A stretch of DNA of 64,000 bases from Sinomicrobium kalidii (lineage in GTDB: Bacteria; Bacteroidota; Bacteroidia; Flavobacteriales; Flavobacteriaceae). Location of the stretch: NCBI RefSeq assembly GCF_021183825.1, contig NZ_CP089211.1, positions 2,108,001-2,172,000 of the forward strand, written 5' to 3'. Within the stretch, counting starts at the first letter, position 1. Each line of letters begins with the position of its first letter. The notes beneath the pieces are model-generated. The model saw only the letters and a list, made by a program, of their open reading frames with translations, was not told the DNA's origin and searched no databases. Made by a program: the position numbers and the translations under genes. Of this stretch, positions 1 through 8,475 are shown piece by piece.

Positions 1-252
1 GCCGAAGGGCTCAATACGCTCCTCATTATGGACCGGCATTTCCCGGGGGATAAACGATCGTACGGGGAATACTTCCTTAAACTCTGGAAATACACCGGAA
101 CCTATATCACGGACTCCCGTAAGGGCGGATGGTATGAATGGGGACAGGACACGCGCCCCGAAACCCGCAAGGATCCGAAAGGGCACATCTGGAAGTCGAC
201 CTATCACAATTTCCGGGCACTGGCCAATTGTATCCGTATGCTTGAGGAATAA
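1..252 (+). CDS. AGE-family sugar epimerase, C-terminal fragment
   Basis: The frame is open from the first base, so the gene starts upstream of the window; only the last 83 residues are present. The tail GGWYEWGQD, then KGHIWKSTYHNFRA, matches the C-terminal (alpha/alpha)6-barrel end of N-acylglucosamine 2-epimerase/cellobiose 2-epimerase family enzymes, which epimerise sugars at C2. The conserved Trp and His of the WK..YHN segment line the active site in this family. The exact substrate cannot be read from this fragment. It lies upstream of a CE2-like esterase on the same strand, which suggests a carbohydrate-processing context. Confidence 0.72.
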   Translation, partial: AEGLNTLLIMDRHFPGDKRSYGEYFLKLWKYTGTYITDSRKGGWYEWGQDTRPETRKDPKGHIWKSTYHNFRALANCIRMLEE

Positions 253-550
253 TGAATGACGAATCCTTCGGCTATGCTCAGGAACCTCACCAAATATCGA
301 ATCACGAAGTTTTATCACCCGGTTTTGCATACTTCGGCATTCATAACCTATTGCATCCGTATACCGGAAGAAAAATAATTATTTTTACGGTGACAGATTA
401 CAATGAAAAATCCGGGAATAACGAATCCTTCGGCTATGCTCAGGAACCTCACCGAATATCGAATGATGAAATTTTAATAGCCATGTTTTACACACTTCGA
501 CATTCTGCGGTTCGGCATCCGGGATTCATCATTCATAACTTTAAGAAAAC
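253..550. repeat. intergenic region with a 40-bp direct repeat
   Basis: Two nearly identical copies of a roughly 40-bp segment lie at 259-298 and 421-460, each beginning ACGAATCCTTCGGCTATGCT, and are followed by short related stretches. A 100-codon frame runs through the region, but it only translates the repeat twice and resembles no protein I know. I treat the region as non-coding dispersed-repeat sequence between the epimerase and the esterase. Confidence 0.55.
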
Positions 551-1657
551 ATGAAAAATTTTATCCCTGTATTTATTATAGCCCTGGCACTCGCCTCCTG
601 TACGGAAAAGCCCGGCCTTGCGGTATATTCGCCGACAAACGAGGCATACTTCAGTAATTCGGGCAGACAGGAGGCCAAAGACAGCAGCCTGGTGCTTATC
701 AGTGCCGCTTCGAGGATCGCCTTCCGGCCTTCAGCCGATACGCTTACCGTATTCTGCCGGAACGACCGGGAAGAACAGCACAGCTACCTGAGCCTGGCCA
801 TCAACAAAAAATACCGGGGACGTTTCAGGATTAACAGTGATACACTCAATCATATTGCCCTTTCCCTTTCGGAAAACGATACCCTGGTCGAATTGTACAA
901 GGCTACCGAAGCGAGTACGGGCAACCTGCTCATCGAAGGTATAGCCACCCGGTCATTGCGCCCCGCACCGGAAAAACCGGACATAAGGATAGAGTTTATC
1001 GGGAATTCCATTACCTCCGGTTTCGGGAACGATACGGAAGAAATTCCCTGCGGGGAAGGAACGTGGTACGACCAGCACAACGCCTTTTATTCGTATGCCA
1101 CCCTGGCGGCCAACCAACTGGATTGTGATTTTCTCCTGTCGTCCGTTTCCGGCTACGGTATGTACCGCAACTGGAACAGTGACGGCCCTACCCTTCCGGA
1201 AGTCTACGACAAGCTGTACCTGGACACCAATAACCCCAAATCCTTTACGCCGGAAATGTTCCGTCCGGACCTGGTGAGCATCTGCCTGGGCACCAACGAT
1301 CTTTCTGACGGTGACGGTACTGCGGAACGAGCGGAATTCGACCCGGACCGGTTTACCGAAACCTATATCCGTTTCGTTACCCGTCTCGCGGCCACGCGCC
1401 CCGGAGCCAAGATCGCCCTGCTGGACAGCCCCATGGTCACCGGTGAAAAGTCCGTTATATTACAGGACTGCCTCAAACGCGTACAGCAGCATTTCGCAAA
1501 AAAAGGCCGAAAAATATACGTATTCAACTTTACACCTTTGGAAATCGGCGGATGCCTGGGCCATCCTTCCATTGCAAACGACCGGAACATGGCCTCGCAA
1601 CTGTTACCGTTTTACCGCAATATCCTTAAAGACGTAAATAACGTGAATAATGGATAA
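551..1657 (+). CDS. SGNH/GDSL hydrolase lipoprotein, CE2-like carbohydrate esterase
   Basis: This 368-residue protein begins with a lipoprotein signal (lipobox ending at Cys17), so it is probably attached to the membrane. Residues about 25-140 form a beta-rich domain as in carbohydrate esterase family 2, followed by the SGNH core: GNS with nucleophile Ser153, the GTND block at 247-250 and a catalytic His338 in LGHPS. The Asp usually three residues before the catalytic His is Cys here (CLGH), compatible with the Ser-His dyad described for some CE2 enzymes. The likely activity is deacetylation of a polysaccharide or oligosaccharide. The ATG at 551 is chosen because it gives a complete signal peptide. 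The substrate is unknown. Confidence 0.78.
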   Translation: MKNFIPVFIIALALASCTEKPGLAVYSPTNEAYFSNSGRQEAKDSSLVLISAASRIAFRPSADTLTVFCRNDREEQHSYLSLAINKKYRGRFRINSDTLNHIALSLSENDTLVELYKATEASTGNLLIEGIATRSLRPAPEKPDIRIEFIGNSITSGFGNDTEEIPCGEGTWYDQHNAFYSYATLAANQLDCDFLLSSVSGYGMYRNWNSDGPTLPEVYDKLYLDTNNPKSFTPEMFRPDLVSICLGTNDLSDGDGTAERAEFDPDRFTETYIRFVTRLAATRPGAKIALLDSPMVTGEKSVILQDCLKRVQQHFAKKGRKIYVFNFTPLEIGGCLGHPSIANDRNMASQLLPFYRNILKDVNNVNNG

Positions 1658-1668
1658 GAAAAAAGGTT

Positions 1669-1696
1669 CCCCTACTTCGGCTTGTCGAAGTAGGGG
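1669..1696. terminator. hairpin downstream of the esterase gene
   Basis: An 11-bp perfect inverted repeat, CCCCTACTTCG paired with CGAAGTAGGGG, encloses a 6-nt loop 12 bases after the esterase stop codon. No clear T-run follows, so it may be a dispersed palindromic repeat rather than a strong terminator. A related CTACTTCGG(C) half-site recurs inside the RAYT-associated elements at about 10.45, 20.6, 35.58 and 52.8 kb. Confidence 0.4.
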
Positions 1697-1887
1697 TGTC
1701 CTGCTGTGCGGGACGGGAAGTTTGACCAGCCCAAGCCCCGGGAATTGCACCCAAACACTTATGTTTATACCATGGTTTGAAAAATCAACGTACTACAGGA
1801 CTCCAAAACTCCCCAACTCCAGAACTCCCCGACTCACAAACCAAAAAAACATTCGTGTATCCGTGGCCCCCGTAAAAAAAGCACCGC

Positions 1888-2772
1888 TTATAAAACCCTT
1901 TTAATCCCGGAAAATTCTTCCCGGTACCGGGTGGGCGTACATTTTTTCAGTTTTTTGAACACCCGGTTAAAGTTGGCAATGTTGTTAAACCCGCAGGTAT
2001 AGGCAATTTCCGCAATGCTGAGGTCTTTTTCTATAAGCCAGCGGGTGGCATAGCCTATCCGCGTTTCGTTAACATAGTCTATGAAGGTCTTTCCTGTCCT
2101 TTTTTTAATAAACCTGTTGAACGATACCGGGCTCATGTTCACCAGTTCCGCCATTTCGTTAAGGCCTATCTTCCGGCGGTAATTGTTATGCACATAATCG
2201 TAAACCTTTTTTATCTTGTCGCTGTTCTCGAAATTCTGAAAATCCGACGTGGCCGAAGACAACAGCTTCTGGTTCCTCGATATGGCCAGGTCGTGCAGTA
2301 TGGAAATGAGCTCCAGGAAATAATCGATATTGTCTATCCGGGACAACTTCTTTATCCTCGGTGCGATCTCAAGTGTGACTTTTTCGGAAAACAGGATACC
2401 GTGTGCCGACCGTGCAAACATATCCCTTATGGGTTTCATAATACGCCGCTGCAACAGACTTTCGCTGAAAAGATTTTCGCTAAACTGTACAGTAACCTCC
2501 CTGATGTCCTTATTCCTGCAGTTGTGAAGCTCCCATCCGTGAATAAGGTTAGCCCCTACCATCACCAGTTCCAAATCGCCTATCTCCTCCATATGATCCC
2601 CTACGATCCTGCGCACCCCCTTTCCGTTGGAAATAAAATTGAATTCCAGTTCGGGATGAAAATGTACCGGGAAATCAAATTCATCCTTGACCCGGTCAAA
2701 TACCAGGAAACTGTCTTCCGGCGACAGGGGGGTGATCTCCCTGTGAATGTCTTTGTAAAGAGGTTGCATCAT
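1888..2772 (-). CDS. AraC-family transcriptional regulator with cupin-type sensor domain
   Basis: The 294-residue protein has an N-terminal cupin-like sensor domain (about residues 10-150, with the FPVHFHPELEFNFI signature) and a C-terminal AraC double helix-turn-helix (about 190-290, ending IAYTCGFNNIANFNRVFKK). Such proteins usually sense a sugar or related ligand in the cytoplasm and activate nearby catabolic genes. It is divergent from the sulfatase/gluconokinase/GntP genes across a 440-bp spacer, so it is the likely regulator of that operon. Translation can start at 2772 or at the next codon, also ATG. The ligand is not known. Confidence 0.85.
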   Translation of the reverse strand: MMQPLYKDIHREITPLSPEDSFLVFDRVKDEFDFPVHFHPELEFNFISNGKGVRRIVGDHMEEIGDLELVMVGANLIHGWELHNCRNKDIREVTVQFSENLFSESLLQRRIMKPIRDMFARSAHGILFSEKVTLEIAPRIKKLSRIDNIDYFLELISILHDLAISRNQKLLSSATSDFQNFENSDKIKKVYDYVHNNYRRKIGLNEMAELVNMSPVSFNRFIKKRTGKTFIDYVNETRIGYATRWLIEKDLSIAEIAYTCGFNNIANFNRVFKKLKKCTPTRYREEFSGIKRVL

Positions 2773-3213
2773 ACTTTTACTTCAGCTTCTGTAATATATC
2801 ATATAAAAAATGACAAGATCATATCATTTTAAGAGTATATCTTACACTTACAAATCCAAATATAGGAAATCCACGGAGATAAACAGTTTTTCATCCTTGT
2901 AATAACACAACCATGGAAAAGTTATCTCCACATTTATAGGATTTTACCGATCGCCAGGCCAGTTTTAAATCAATACCCCATACTCAATAGCCAAAACATC
3001 ACAAACCCCCTGAAATCTGTTTTATTATTAAAATTCAAGTGTACGGAATACTTATCCGCATAATAATAAGATCATATCGTACATATTAAAAACAAAGGAA
3101 AGAACACAACAAATACGATACGGACAAAGACCGAATCATCAACTGCCGCAAAATGTCCGCCTCGCCGAATTTCTTTATATTTACTACCCGTTACACAAGA
3201 ATACCTGCTTCTC
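2773..3213. promoter_or_regulatory. divergent intergenic region between AraC gene and sulfatase operon
   Basis: This is an AT-rich 441-bp gap with no credible gene. It separates divergently transcribed genes, so it should contain both promoters and any AraC-binding site. I see repeated AAGATCATATC-like words at about 2813-2826 and 3069-3080 that could be operator half-sites, but this is only a visual impression. Confidence 0.35.
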
Positions 3214-4803
3214 ATGCCAGTAAAAACAAAACTTAAAAACGCGCTCCTGCTGCTCCCTGTCCTGGCCGGATCATTATGTATCTCCTGCAAGACCACCGGA
3301 AAACCATCCGGCGAAAAAGATAAAAAGCCAAACATCCTGTTTATCCTTTCGGACGACCATACCTCGCAGGCCTGGGGCATCTACGGCGGCCTGCTAAAAA
3401 ACCATGTGAAAAACAATCACATCAAAGAACTCGCAGAAGAAGGTGCCGTACTGGACAATGCCTTTTGCACCAATTCCATCTGTTCTCCGAGCCGTGCAAG
3501 CATCCTTACGGGCCAGTACAGTCATATCAACCAGGTGTATACATTGAGGGAACCCTTGCCCGAAGGTCACCCCAATATTGCAAAGGCGCTTTCTGCCGGC
3601 GGTTATCAAACCGCCATTATCGGCAAATGGCACCTGGACAAACAGCCGGAAGGTTTTGACTATTTTAACGTGCTTCCCGGGCAGGGCAGGTACCGGAACC
3701 CCATATTTAAAACCAGGGAGACCTGGACCGACGGCGCAGACGGTTCCGAAGGAAAGGTACACAAGGGGTTTTCTACCGATGTTATTGCCGATCTGACCAT
3801 AAAACACCTTCAAAAAAGGGATACGGCAAAACCCTTCTTTATGCTGTGCAGTTTTAAAGCTACCCACGAACCTTTTGACTATCCGGAACGATACAACACA
3901 TTATACGAAGATGTTGAAATTCCCGAGCCTGCTTCACTGCTCGATTTCGGAAAGGGGAAAGGGGGACGTACCTTTAAAGGCCAGAAACTGGAAAACCTGG
4001 CTGCCCGATGGGAAGAAGCCACCAGGGACCCGGAAAATTTCTGGACCGATTATCCCGGACTGCCCTATCCCCTGGACGGACTGGACAGCGTACAGCGGAG
4101 GAAGAAAATATATCAGAAGCTGGTCAAGGACTTTATGCGAAGCGGTGCCGCCATAGACGACAACATCGGGAAAATACTGGATTACCTGGAAGCCGAAGGT
4201 ATTGCAGACAACACCATTGTGATCTACACTGCCGACCAAGGGTATTTCCTTGGCGAACACGGTTTTTTTGACAAACGCCTCATCTACGAAGAATCCCTGC
4301 GGATGCCTTTTGTGATACGGTACCCCAAAGAAATTAGGGGCGGGACACGTATAGACGACATGATCCTGAACATTGACTTTGCCGCCCTGCTGGCCGATTA
4401 TGCCGGAATGGAAAAGCCCGGCTTTATCCAGGGCCGAAGCTTCAGGGAAAACCTCAAAGGCAACACCCCGGAAGACTGGAGAGATGCCATGTATTACCGG
4501 TACTGGCTGCATCACCCCGACAGGCCGGCCCATTTCGGTATCAGGAATGAGCGGTATAAATTGGCCTTCTTCTACGGACAAGGCCTGGACAAATACGGAT
4601 CTTCGAAAAAAAACACGGTACCGCAATGGGAATTTTACGACCTGGAAAAAGACCCCCGGGAACTGCATAACGTTATTGACAACCCGCAATATGCCCCCGT
4701 TATAGAAAAAATGAAAAACGAACTGAAAAAACTCCGGGATAAATACGGAGATCATGATGTGGATGATCCCGCAATGCAACCGGTACTCAAAGAACTCAGG
4801 TAA
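3214..4803 (+). CDS. type I sulfatase lipoprotein (arylsulfatase A-like)
   Basis: This 529-residue protein has a lipoprotein signal with lipobox Cys25. The N-terminal metal site (NILFILSDDH) is followed by the sulfatase signature CSPSR at residues 90-94; Cys90 would be converted to formylglycine by the anaerobic-independent or SAM-dependent maturase. Further family landmarks are GKWHLD, the later metal-binding TADQG and the GEHGF block. It probably removes sulfate from a carbohydrate in the periplasm or at the cell surface. It starts an apparent operon with a gluconokinase/6PGDH fusion and GntP 13 bp downstream. The substrate cannot be assigned from sequence alone. Confidence 0.9.
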   Translation: MPVKTKLKNALLLLPVLAGSLCISCKTTGKPSGEKDKKPNILFILSDDHTSQAWGIYGGLLKNHVKNNHIKELAEEGAVLDNAFCTNSICSPSRASILTGQYSHINQVYTLREPLPEGHPNIAKALSAGGYQTAIIGKWHLDKQPEGFDYFNVLPGQGRYRNPIFKTRETWTDGADGSEGKVHKGFSTDVIADLTIKHLQKRDTAKPFFMLCSFKATHEPFDYPERYNTLYEDVEIPEPASLLDFGKGKGGRTFKGQKLENLAARWEEATRDPENFWTDYPGLPYPLDGLDSVQRRKKIYQKLVKDFMRSGAAIDDNIGKILDYLEAEGIADNTIVIYTADQGYFLGEHGFFDKRLIYEESLRMPFVIRYPKEIRGGTRIDDMILNIDFAALLADYAGMEKPGFIQGRSFRENLKGNTPEDWRDAMYYRYWLHHPDRPAHFGIRNERYKLAFFYGQGLDKYGSSKKNTVPQWEFYDLEKDPRELHNVIDNPQYAPVIEKMKNELKKLRDKYGDHDVDDPAMQPVLKELR

Positions 4804-4816
4804 GCCCCGCTGAAGT

Positions 4817-6736
4817 ATGACTGAAAAATCGCTTTTGAAAAAAACGTACGCCATTTTTATCATGGGCGTCTCCGGGTCGGGAAAGACCACGGTGGGTAAA
4901 CTCCTGGCTGAAAAGATGCAAATCCCTTTCTTTGACGGTGACGATTACCATCCCGAAACCAACCGCCGGAAAATGGCTTCGGGCCGCCCGCTGAACGACG
5001 ATGACCGCAGGGGATGGCTGGAAACCCTCAATAAACTGGCCCGTGAACAACTGCATTCGGCATCGTGTGTCATTGCCTGTTCCGCCCTGAAAATATCCTA
5101 CCGCGACCTTCTTCAAAAAGACATCGCCGCGCATACGAAATTTGTGTTTTTAAAAGGGTCCTACGAACAGGTCATGGCACGAATGCTCGCCAGGGATGCC
5201 CATTTTATGCCTGCTTCCCTCCTTACCTCCCAGTTCGATACGCTCGAATATCCCACGGAGGCCCTGGTGGCAGATATCGCCAAAGAACCGGAACAGATCG
5301 TATCGGAAATTATGGAAACACTTACGCATAAAACGGAATTCGGACTCATAGGCCTCGGGGTTATGGGCAAAAGCCTGTGCCGCAATCTCGCCGGGCACGG
5401 TTTCCGGATCTCCATGTACAACCGCCATGTTCCCGGAAAGGAAGAACATGTGGCCTCAGGTTTCAAAAGCGGATTCCCCGAATTGGAAGATGCCCTTCCG
5501 TTTGACAAGCTGAAAGCCTTTGTCAATTCGCTCCAGGTTCCCCGGAAAATCATGTTGATGGTCCCTGCCGGCAAGCCCACTGACCATATCCTCGAAGAAC
5601 TCCTCCCCCTGCTTTCGGAGAACGATGTAATTATAGACGGGGGAAATTCGCACTACACGGATACGGGAAGACGCGGGGAACTGCTTTCCCGTCACGGGAT
5701 TTCCTTTGTAGGCTGCGGGGTTTCCGGCGGAGAAGAAGGCGCCCTGAACGGTCCTTCCCTGATGCCCGGCGGGGAAAAGGCGGCCTACCGTATTGTCCGC
5801 CCTTTCCTCGAGGCCATCGCAGCAAAGGACGGCAACGGGCAACCCTGCTGTACCTACATCGGCCCGGAAGGCAGCGGACATTTTGTAAAAATGGTCCACA
5901 ACGGGATTGAATATGCCGAAATGCAACTCCTCGCCGAAGTGTACTTTAGCTTTAAGCACACGGGGAAAACCCCGGACCGGATAGCCGGTATCCTCGAATC
6001 CTGGAAAACAGCGGAAAACAGCTTCCTGCTGGAGATCACCGCGGACATCCTGCGAACCCGGGAAGGCGATCACTGGCTGATCGACCGCATACTCGACCAG
6101 GCGGGCAACAAGGGTACGGGCAACTGGACCACCATAGCTTCCGCACAACTCGGAATCCCGGCCACCATGATCGCTTCGTCGCTTTTTGCCCGTTATATCT
6201 CGGCTTTTAAAGCAGATCGCAAAGCGATGGAACGGGTTTACGGACAAGCATCCACCCCCCCGGAGACCGACGAAAAAACGGTATTTGAGGCCTATCGGGC
6301 CGCACGGCTTATCAACCACTACCAGGGATTCAGATTGATAAAGGAGGCTTCCGATACCTTCGGGTGGGACCTCAATCTCAGCGCACTGGCCCGTACCTGG
6401 ACCAACGGCTGTATCATACGTTCCGCACTGATGGAACGGCTACCGGGTATTTTAAAATCGGGAGATAACATTCTGTTGCACCCGGAGATCGCCCCCTCCA
6501 TCAAAACATGGCGATCTTCACTGGCCGGCTTTGTAGCTGCCTGCGTAAAAAGCGGGATTCCCGTACCGGTGTTCAGCGAAGCCGTAAATTTTTTCCACGG
6601 TTTTTCATCGGCACACCTGCCTGCCAGCCTCATACAGGCGCAGCGCGACTACTTCGGGGCCCATACCTACCGCCGCAATGACGACGGGGGCGAAAAAATT
6701 CACCATACCCACTGGAAAAAAACAAAAGGATCATGA
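4817..6736 (+). CDS. bifunctional gluconokinase / 6-phosphogluconate dehydrogenase fusion
   Basis: Residues 1-170 are a complete gluconokinase: P-loop GVSGSGKTT at 17-25 and the substrate region DGDDYHPETNRRKMASG. Residues about 173-639 are a full-length 6-phosphogluconate dehydrogenase: dinucleotide motif GLIGLGVMG, GGNSHYTDT, the GVSGGEEGALNGPS block, KMVHNGIEY and the C-terminal GNKGTGNWT region. One polypeptide would phosphorylate gluconate and then oxidatively decarboxylate it to ribulose 5-phosphate with NAD(P)+. There is no stop between the domains, so this is a true fusion rather than overlapping genes. The downstream permease gene overlaps by ATGA, which supports a dedicated gluconate-use operon. 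Confidence 0.92.
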   Translation: MTEKSLLKKTYAIFIMGVSGSGKTTVGKLLAEKMQIPFFDGDDYHPETNRRKMASGRPLNDDDRRGWLETLNKLAREQLHSASCVIACSALKISYRDLLQKDIAAHTKFVFLKGSYEQVMARMLARDAHFMPASLLTSQFDTLEYPTEALVADIAKEPEQIVSEIMETLTHKTEFGLIGLGVMGKSLCRNLAGHGFRISMYNRHVPGKEEHVASGFKSGFPELEDALPFDKLKAFVNSLQVPRKIMLMVPAGKPTDHILEELLPLLSENDVIIDGGNSHYTDTGRRGELLSRHGISFVGCGVSGGEEGALNGPSLMPGGEKAAYRIVRPFLEAIAAKDGNGQPCCTYIGPEGSGHFVKMVHNGIEYAEMQLLAEVYFSFKHTGKTPDRIAGILESWKTAENSFLLEITADILRTREGDHWLIDRILDQAGNKGTGNWTTIASAQLGIPATMIASSLFARYISAFKADRKAMERVYGQASTPPETDEKTVFEAYRAARLINHYQGFRLIKEASDTFGWDLNLSALARTWTNGCIIRSALMERLPGILKSGDNILLHPEIAPSIKTWRSSLAGFVAACVKSGIPVPVFSEAVNFFHGFSSAHLPASLIQAQRDYFGAHTYRRNDDGGEKIHHTHWKKTKGS

Positions 6737-8076
6737 TCGAATATCGTTTACTGGCCGCCATTGCCCTCGGCATCTTTGTATTACTCTTCCTGATCCTGAA
6801 GGTAAAACTCCACGCTTTCCTGTCCCTGCTTATTGCAGCCATTACCGTCGGGATCGCCGCAGGCCTCGATGCCGCCGCTATTATGCAGACCGTACAGAAC
6901 GGTATGGGCGGTACGCTGGGTTTTGTAGCTACGGTAGTCGGACTGGGGACCATGTTCGGGGCCATCCTCGAACATTCCGGGGGCGCCCGAAGGATCGCCG
7001 GGTTCCTCATGAAAAAATTCGGCGTGAAAAACGCCCCTGTAGCCATGGTGTTATCGGGTTTTACCGTAGCCATCCCCGTCTTTTTCGACGTGGCCTTTAT
7101 TTTACTTATCCCCCTCATATATGCCCTGCAGAAACGCACGGGAAAATCCCTGTTGCTGTTTGCCATACCGCTGCTTTCCGGGCTGGCCGTGACCCATGCC
7201 TTTATCCCGCCTACCCCCGGGCCTATTGCCGTGGCCGATATTATCGGGGCCGACCTGGGATGGGTTATCGGTATCGGTTTTGTGGTGGGGGTCCCCACGG
7301 CCATTATCAGCGGGCTGCTCTTCGGAAAGTACATCGGCAAACGCATTTTTGTTCCCGCTCCCCTCCTGCCGGAAACGGAAGCGCCGGAAGACGACGGGTT
7401 CCCCCGTATAAGCACCGTTTTTGCGATTATCGCCGTTCCCATATTCCTTATCCTGATGAACACTTCTGTAAAGGGCGGGCTTATCCCGGTTGGGGAGAAC
7501 TGGATCAGGCAGGCCGTGAACATTGCGGGACATCCTTTTACGGCGCTCATTATTGCCAACCTGCTGGCGTGGTATTTTCTCGGCATAGGCAAAGGGTTTA
7601 CCCGGAAACAATTGCTCGATATTTCGGCGAGATCGATGGCCCCGGCGGGAAGCATTATCCTTATCACCGGGGCAGGCGGCGCTTTTAAACAGGTACTTAT
7701 CGATACGGGATCGGGAGATATGATCGCACAATCCCTAGCCGGGATCGGTTTCCCGGTATTGCTGTTTGCCTTCCTGATCAGTGCTGCCGTACGTATCATA
7801 CAGGGCTCGTCGACCGTAGCCATGATTACCGCTGCCGGACTGGTAGCCCCGCTCATAGAAGGTGCCTCGCTTTCGGGCTTTGAGCTGGCCTGTATTGTCA
7901 TTGCCATCGCGTCGGGCGGTTCCATCATGTCGCATGTCAATGACAGCGGATTCTGGATGGTCAACCAGTTCCTCGGCCTTACGGAAAAGCAGACGTTCCG
8001 GTCGTGGACGGTAATGACCACCATTCTCGCCCTCTCGGGGTTCATATTCGTATCGGCCGTTTATTATCTTTTTTGA
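6733..8076 (+). CDS. GntP-family gluconate:H+ symporter
   Basis: The 447-residue protein is almost entirely hydrophobic, with roughly 12 membrane segments, and shows GntP/gluconate permease features: an HAFIPPTPGP motif after a central helix, SSTVAMITAAG, and a SHVNDSGFWMV stretch near the C-terminus. It would import gluconate or a related aldonate across the inner membrane. Its start overlaps the stop of the kinase/dehydrogenase gene (ATGA), which indicates translational coupling, and transport plus the two enzymatic steps form a complete route from external gluconate to the pentose phosphate pool. Confidence 0.92.
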   Translation: MIEYRLLAAIALGIFVLLFLILKVKLHAFLSLLIAAITVGIAAGLDAAAIMQTVQNGMGGTLGFVATVVGLGTMFGAILEHSGGARRIAGFLMKKFGVKNAPVAMVLSGFTVAIPVFFDVAFILLIPLIYALQKRTGKSLLLFAIPLLSGLAVTHAFIPPTPGPIAVADIIGADLGWVIGIGFVVGVPTAIISGLLFGKYIGKRIFVPAPLLPETEAPEDDGFPRISTVFAIIAVPIFLILMNTSVKGGLIPVGENWIRQAVNIAGHPFTALIIANLLAWYFLGIGKGFTRKQLLDISARSMAPAGSIILITGAGGAFKQVLIDTGSGDMIAQSLAGIGFPVLLFAFLISAAVRIIQGSSTVAMITAAGLVAPLIEGASLSGFELACIVIAIASGGSIMSHVNDSGFWMVNQFLGLTEKQTFRSWTVMTTILALSGFIFVSAVYYLF

Positions 8077-8153
8077 CAACGGAGGCAGTATCTGCAACTT
8101 AAAAATCATTATCCCATGGTAAAATCGCCTGTTTTCATTATTTTTATAGTTCA

Positions 8154-8251
8154 GATGTGAGATGTGAGATGTGAGATGTGAGATGTGAGATGTGAGATGT
8201 GAGATGTGAGATGTGAGATGTGAGATGTGAGATGTGAGATGTGAGATGTGA
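8154..8251. repeat. heptanucleotide microsatellite, 14 perfect copies of GATGTGA
   Basis: Fourteen exact tandem copies of a 7-bp unit lie 77 bp downstream of the permease stop. A 7-bp period makes the tract readable in shifting frames, and the ORFs it creates on the minus strand (SHLTSHI repeats) are artefacts. Copy number is likely to vary among strains. The rest of 8077-8475 shows no gene. Confidence 0.95.
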
Positions 8252-8475
8252 GACTTAGGACGTAAGACCAGGCGATATCTCAGAGCATCCCGATCCAAAC
8301 ACCGGGTCATAAATCTCAAGTCGTGCGTCAAATTTTACAAATTTTGAGCGGGCCCGTAGAATTTAATCCTGTTTTGGGGGGCCTGGGTCATACATCCTGT
8401 AATCTTAAGTCTAATATCTCATGTCTAAAAATATTTTTGTCATATCGCTAACAACGTACCTGTTACGGAAGATTT

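Noticed and set aside
252..554. 100-codon frame between epimerase and esterase
   Set aside because: It translates the same 40-bp direct repeat twice and overlaps the next start codon; not a credible protein.
1650..1904. 84-codon frame after the esterase gene
   Set aside because: It overlaps the esterase end and translates a palindromic repeat and CCAACTCC-type repeats; there is no protein-like composition.
3934..4890. 318-codon minus-strand frame opposite the sulfatase
   Set aside because: Shadow frame; the sulfatase on the plus strand has signature and metal-site motifs.
6630..8045. Long 471-codon minus-strand frame opposite the GntP gene
   Set aside because: Antisense shadow of a GC-rich gene; Pro/Met/Ala-rich, without family features, while the plus strand encodes a clear permease.
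8154..8251. CRISPR array
   Set aside because: The 7-bp units are directly contiguous, with no spacers and no cas genes in the window.
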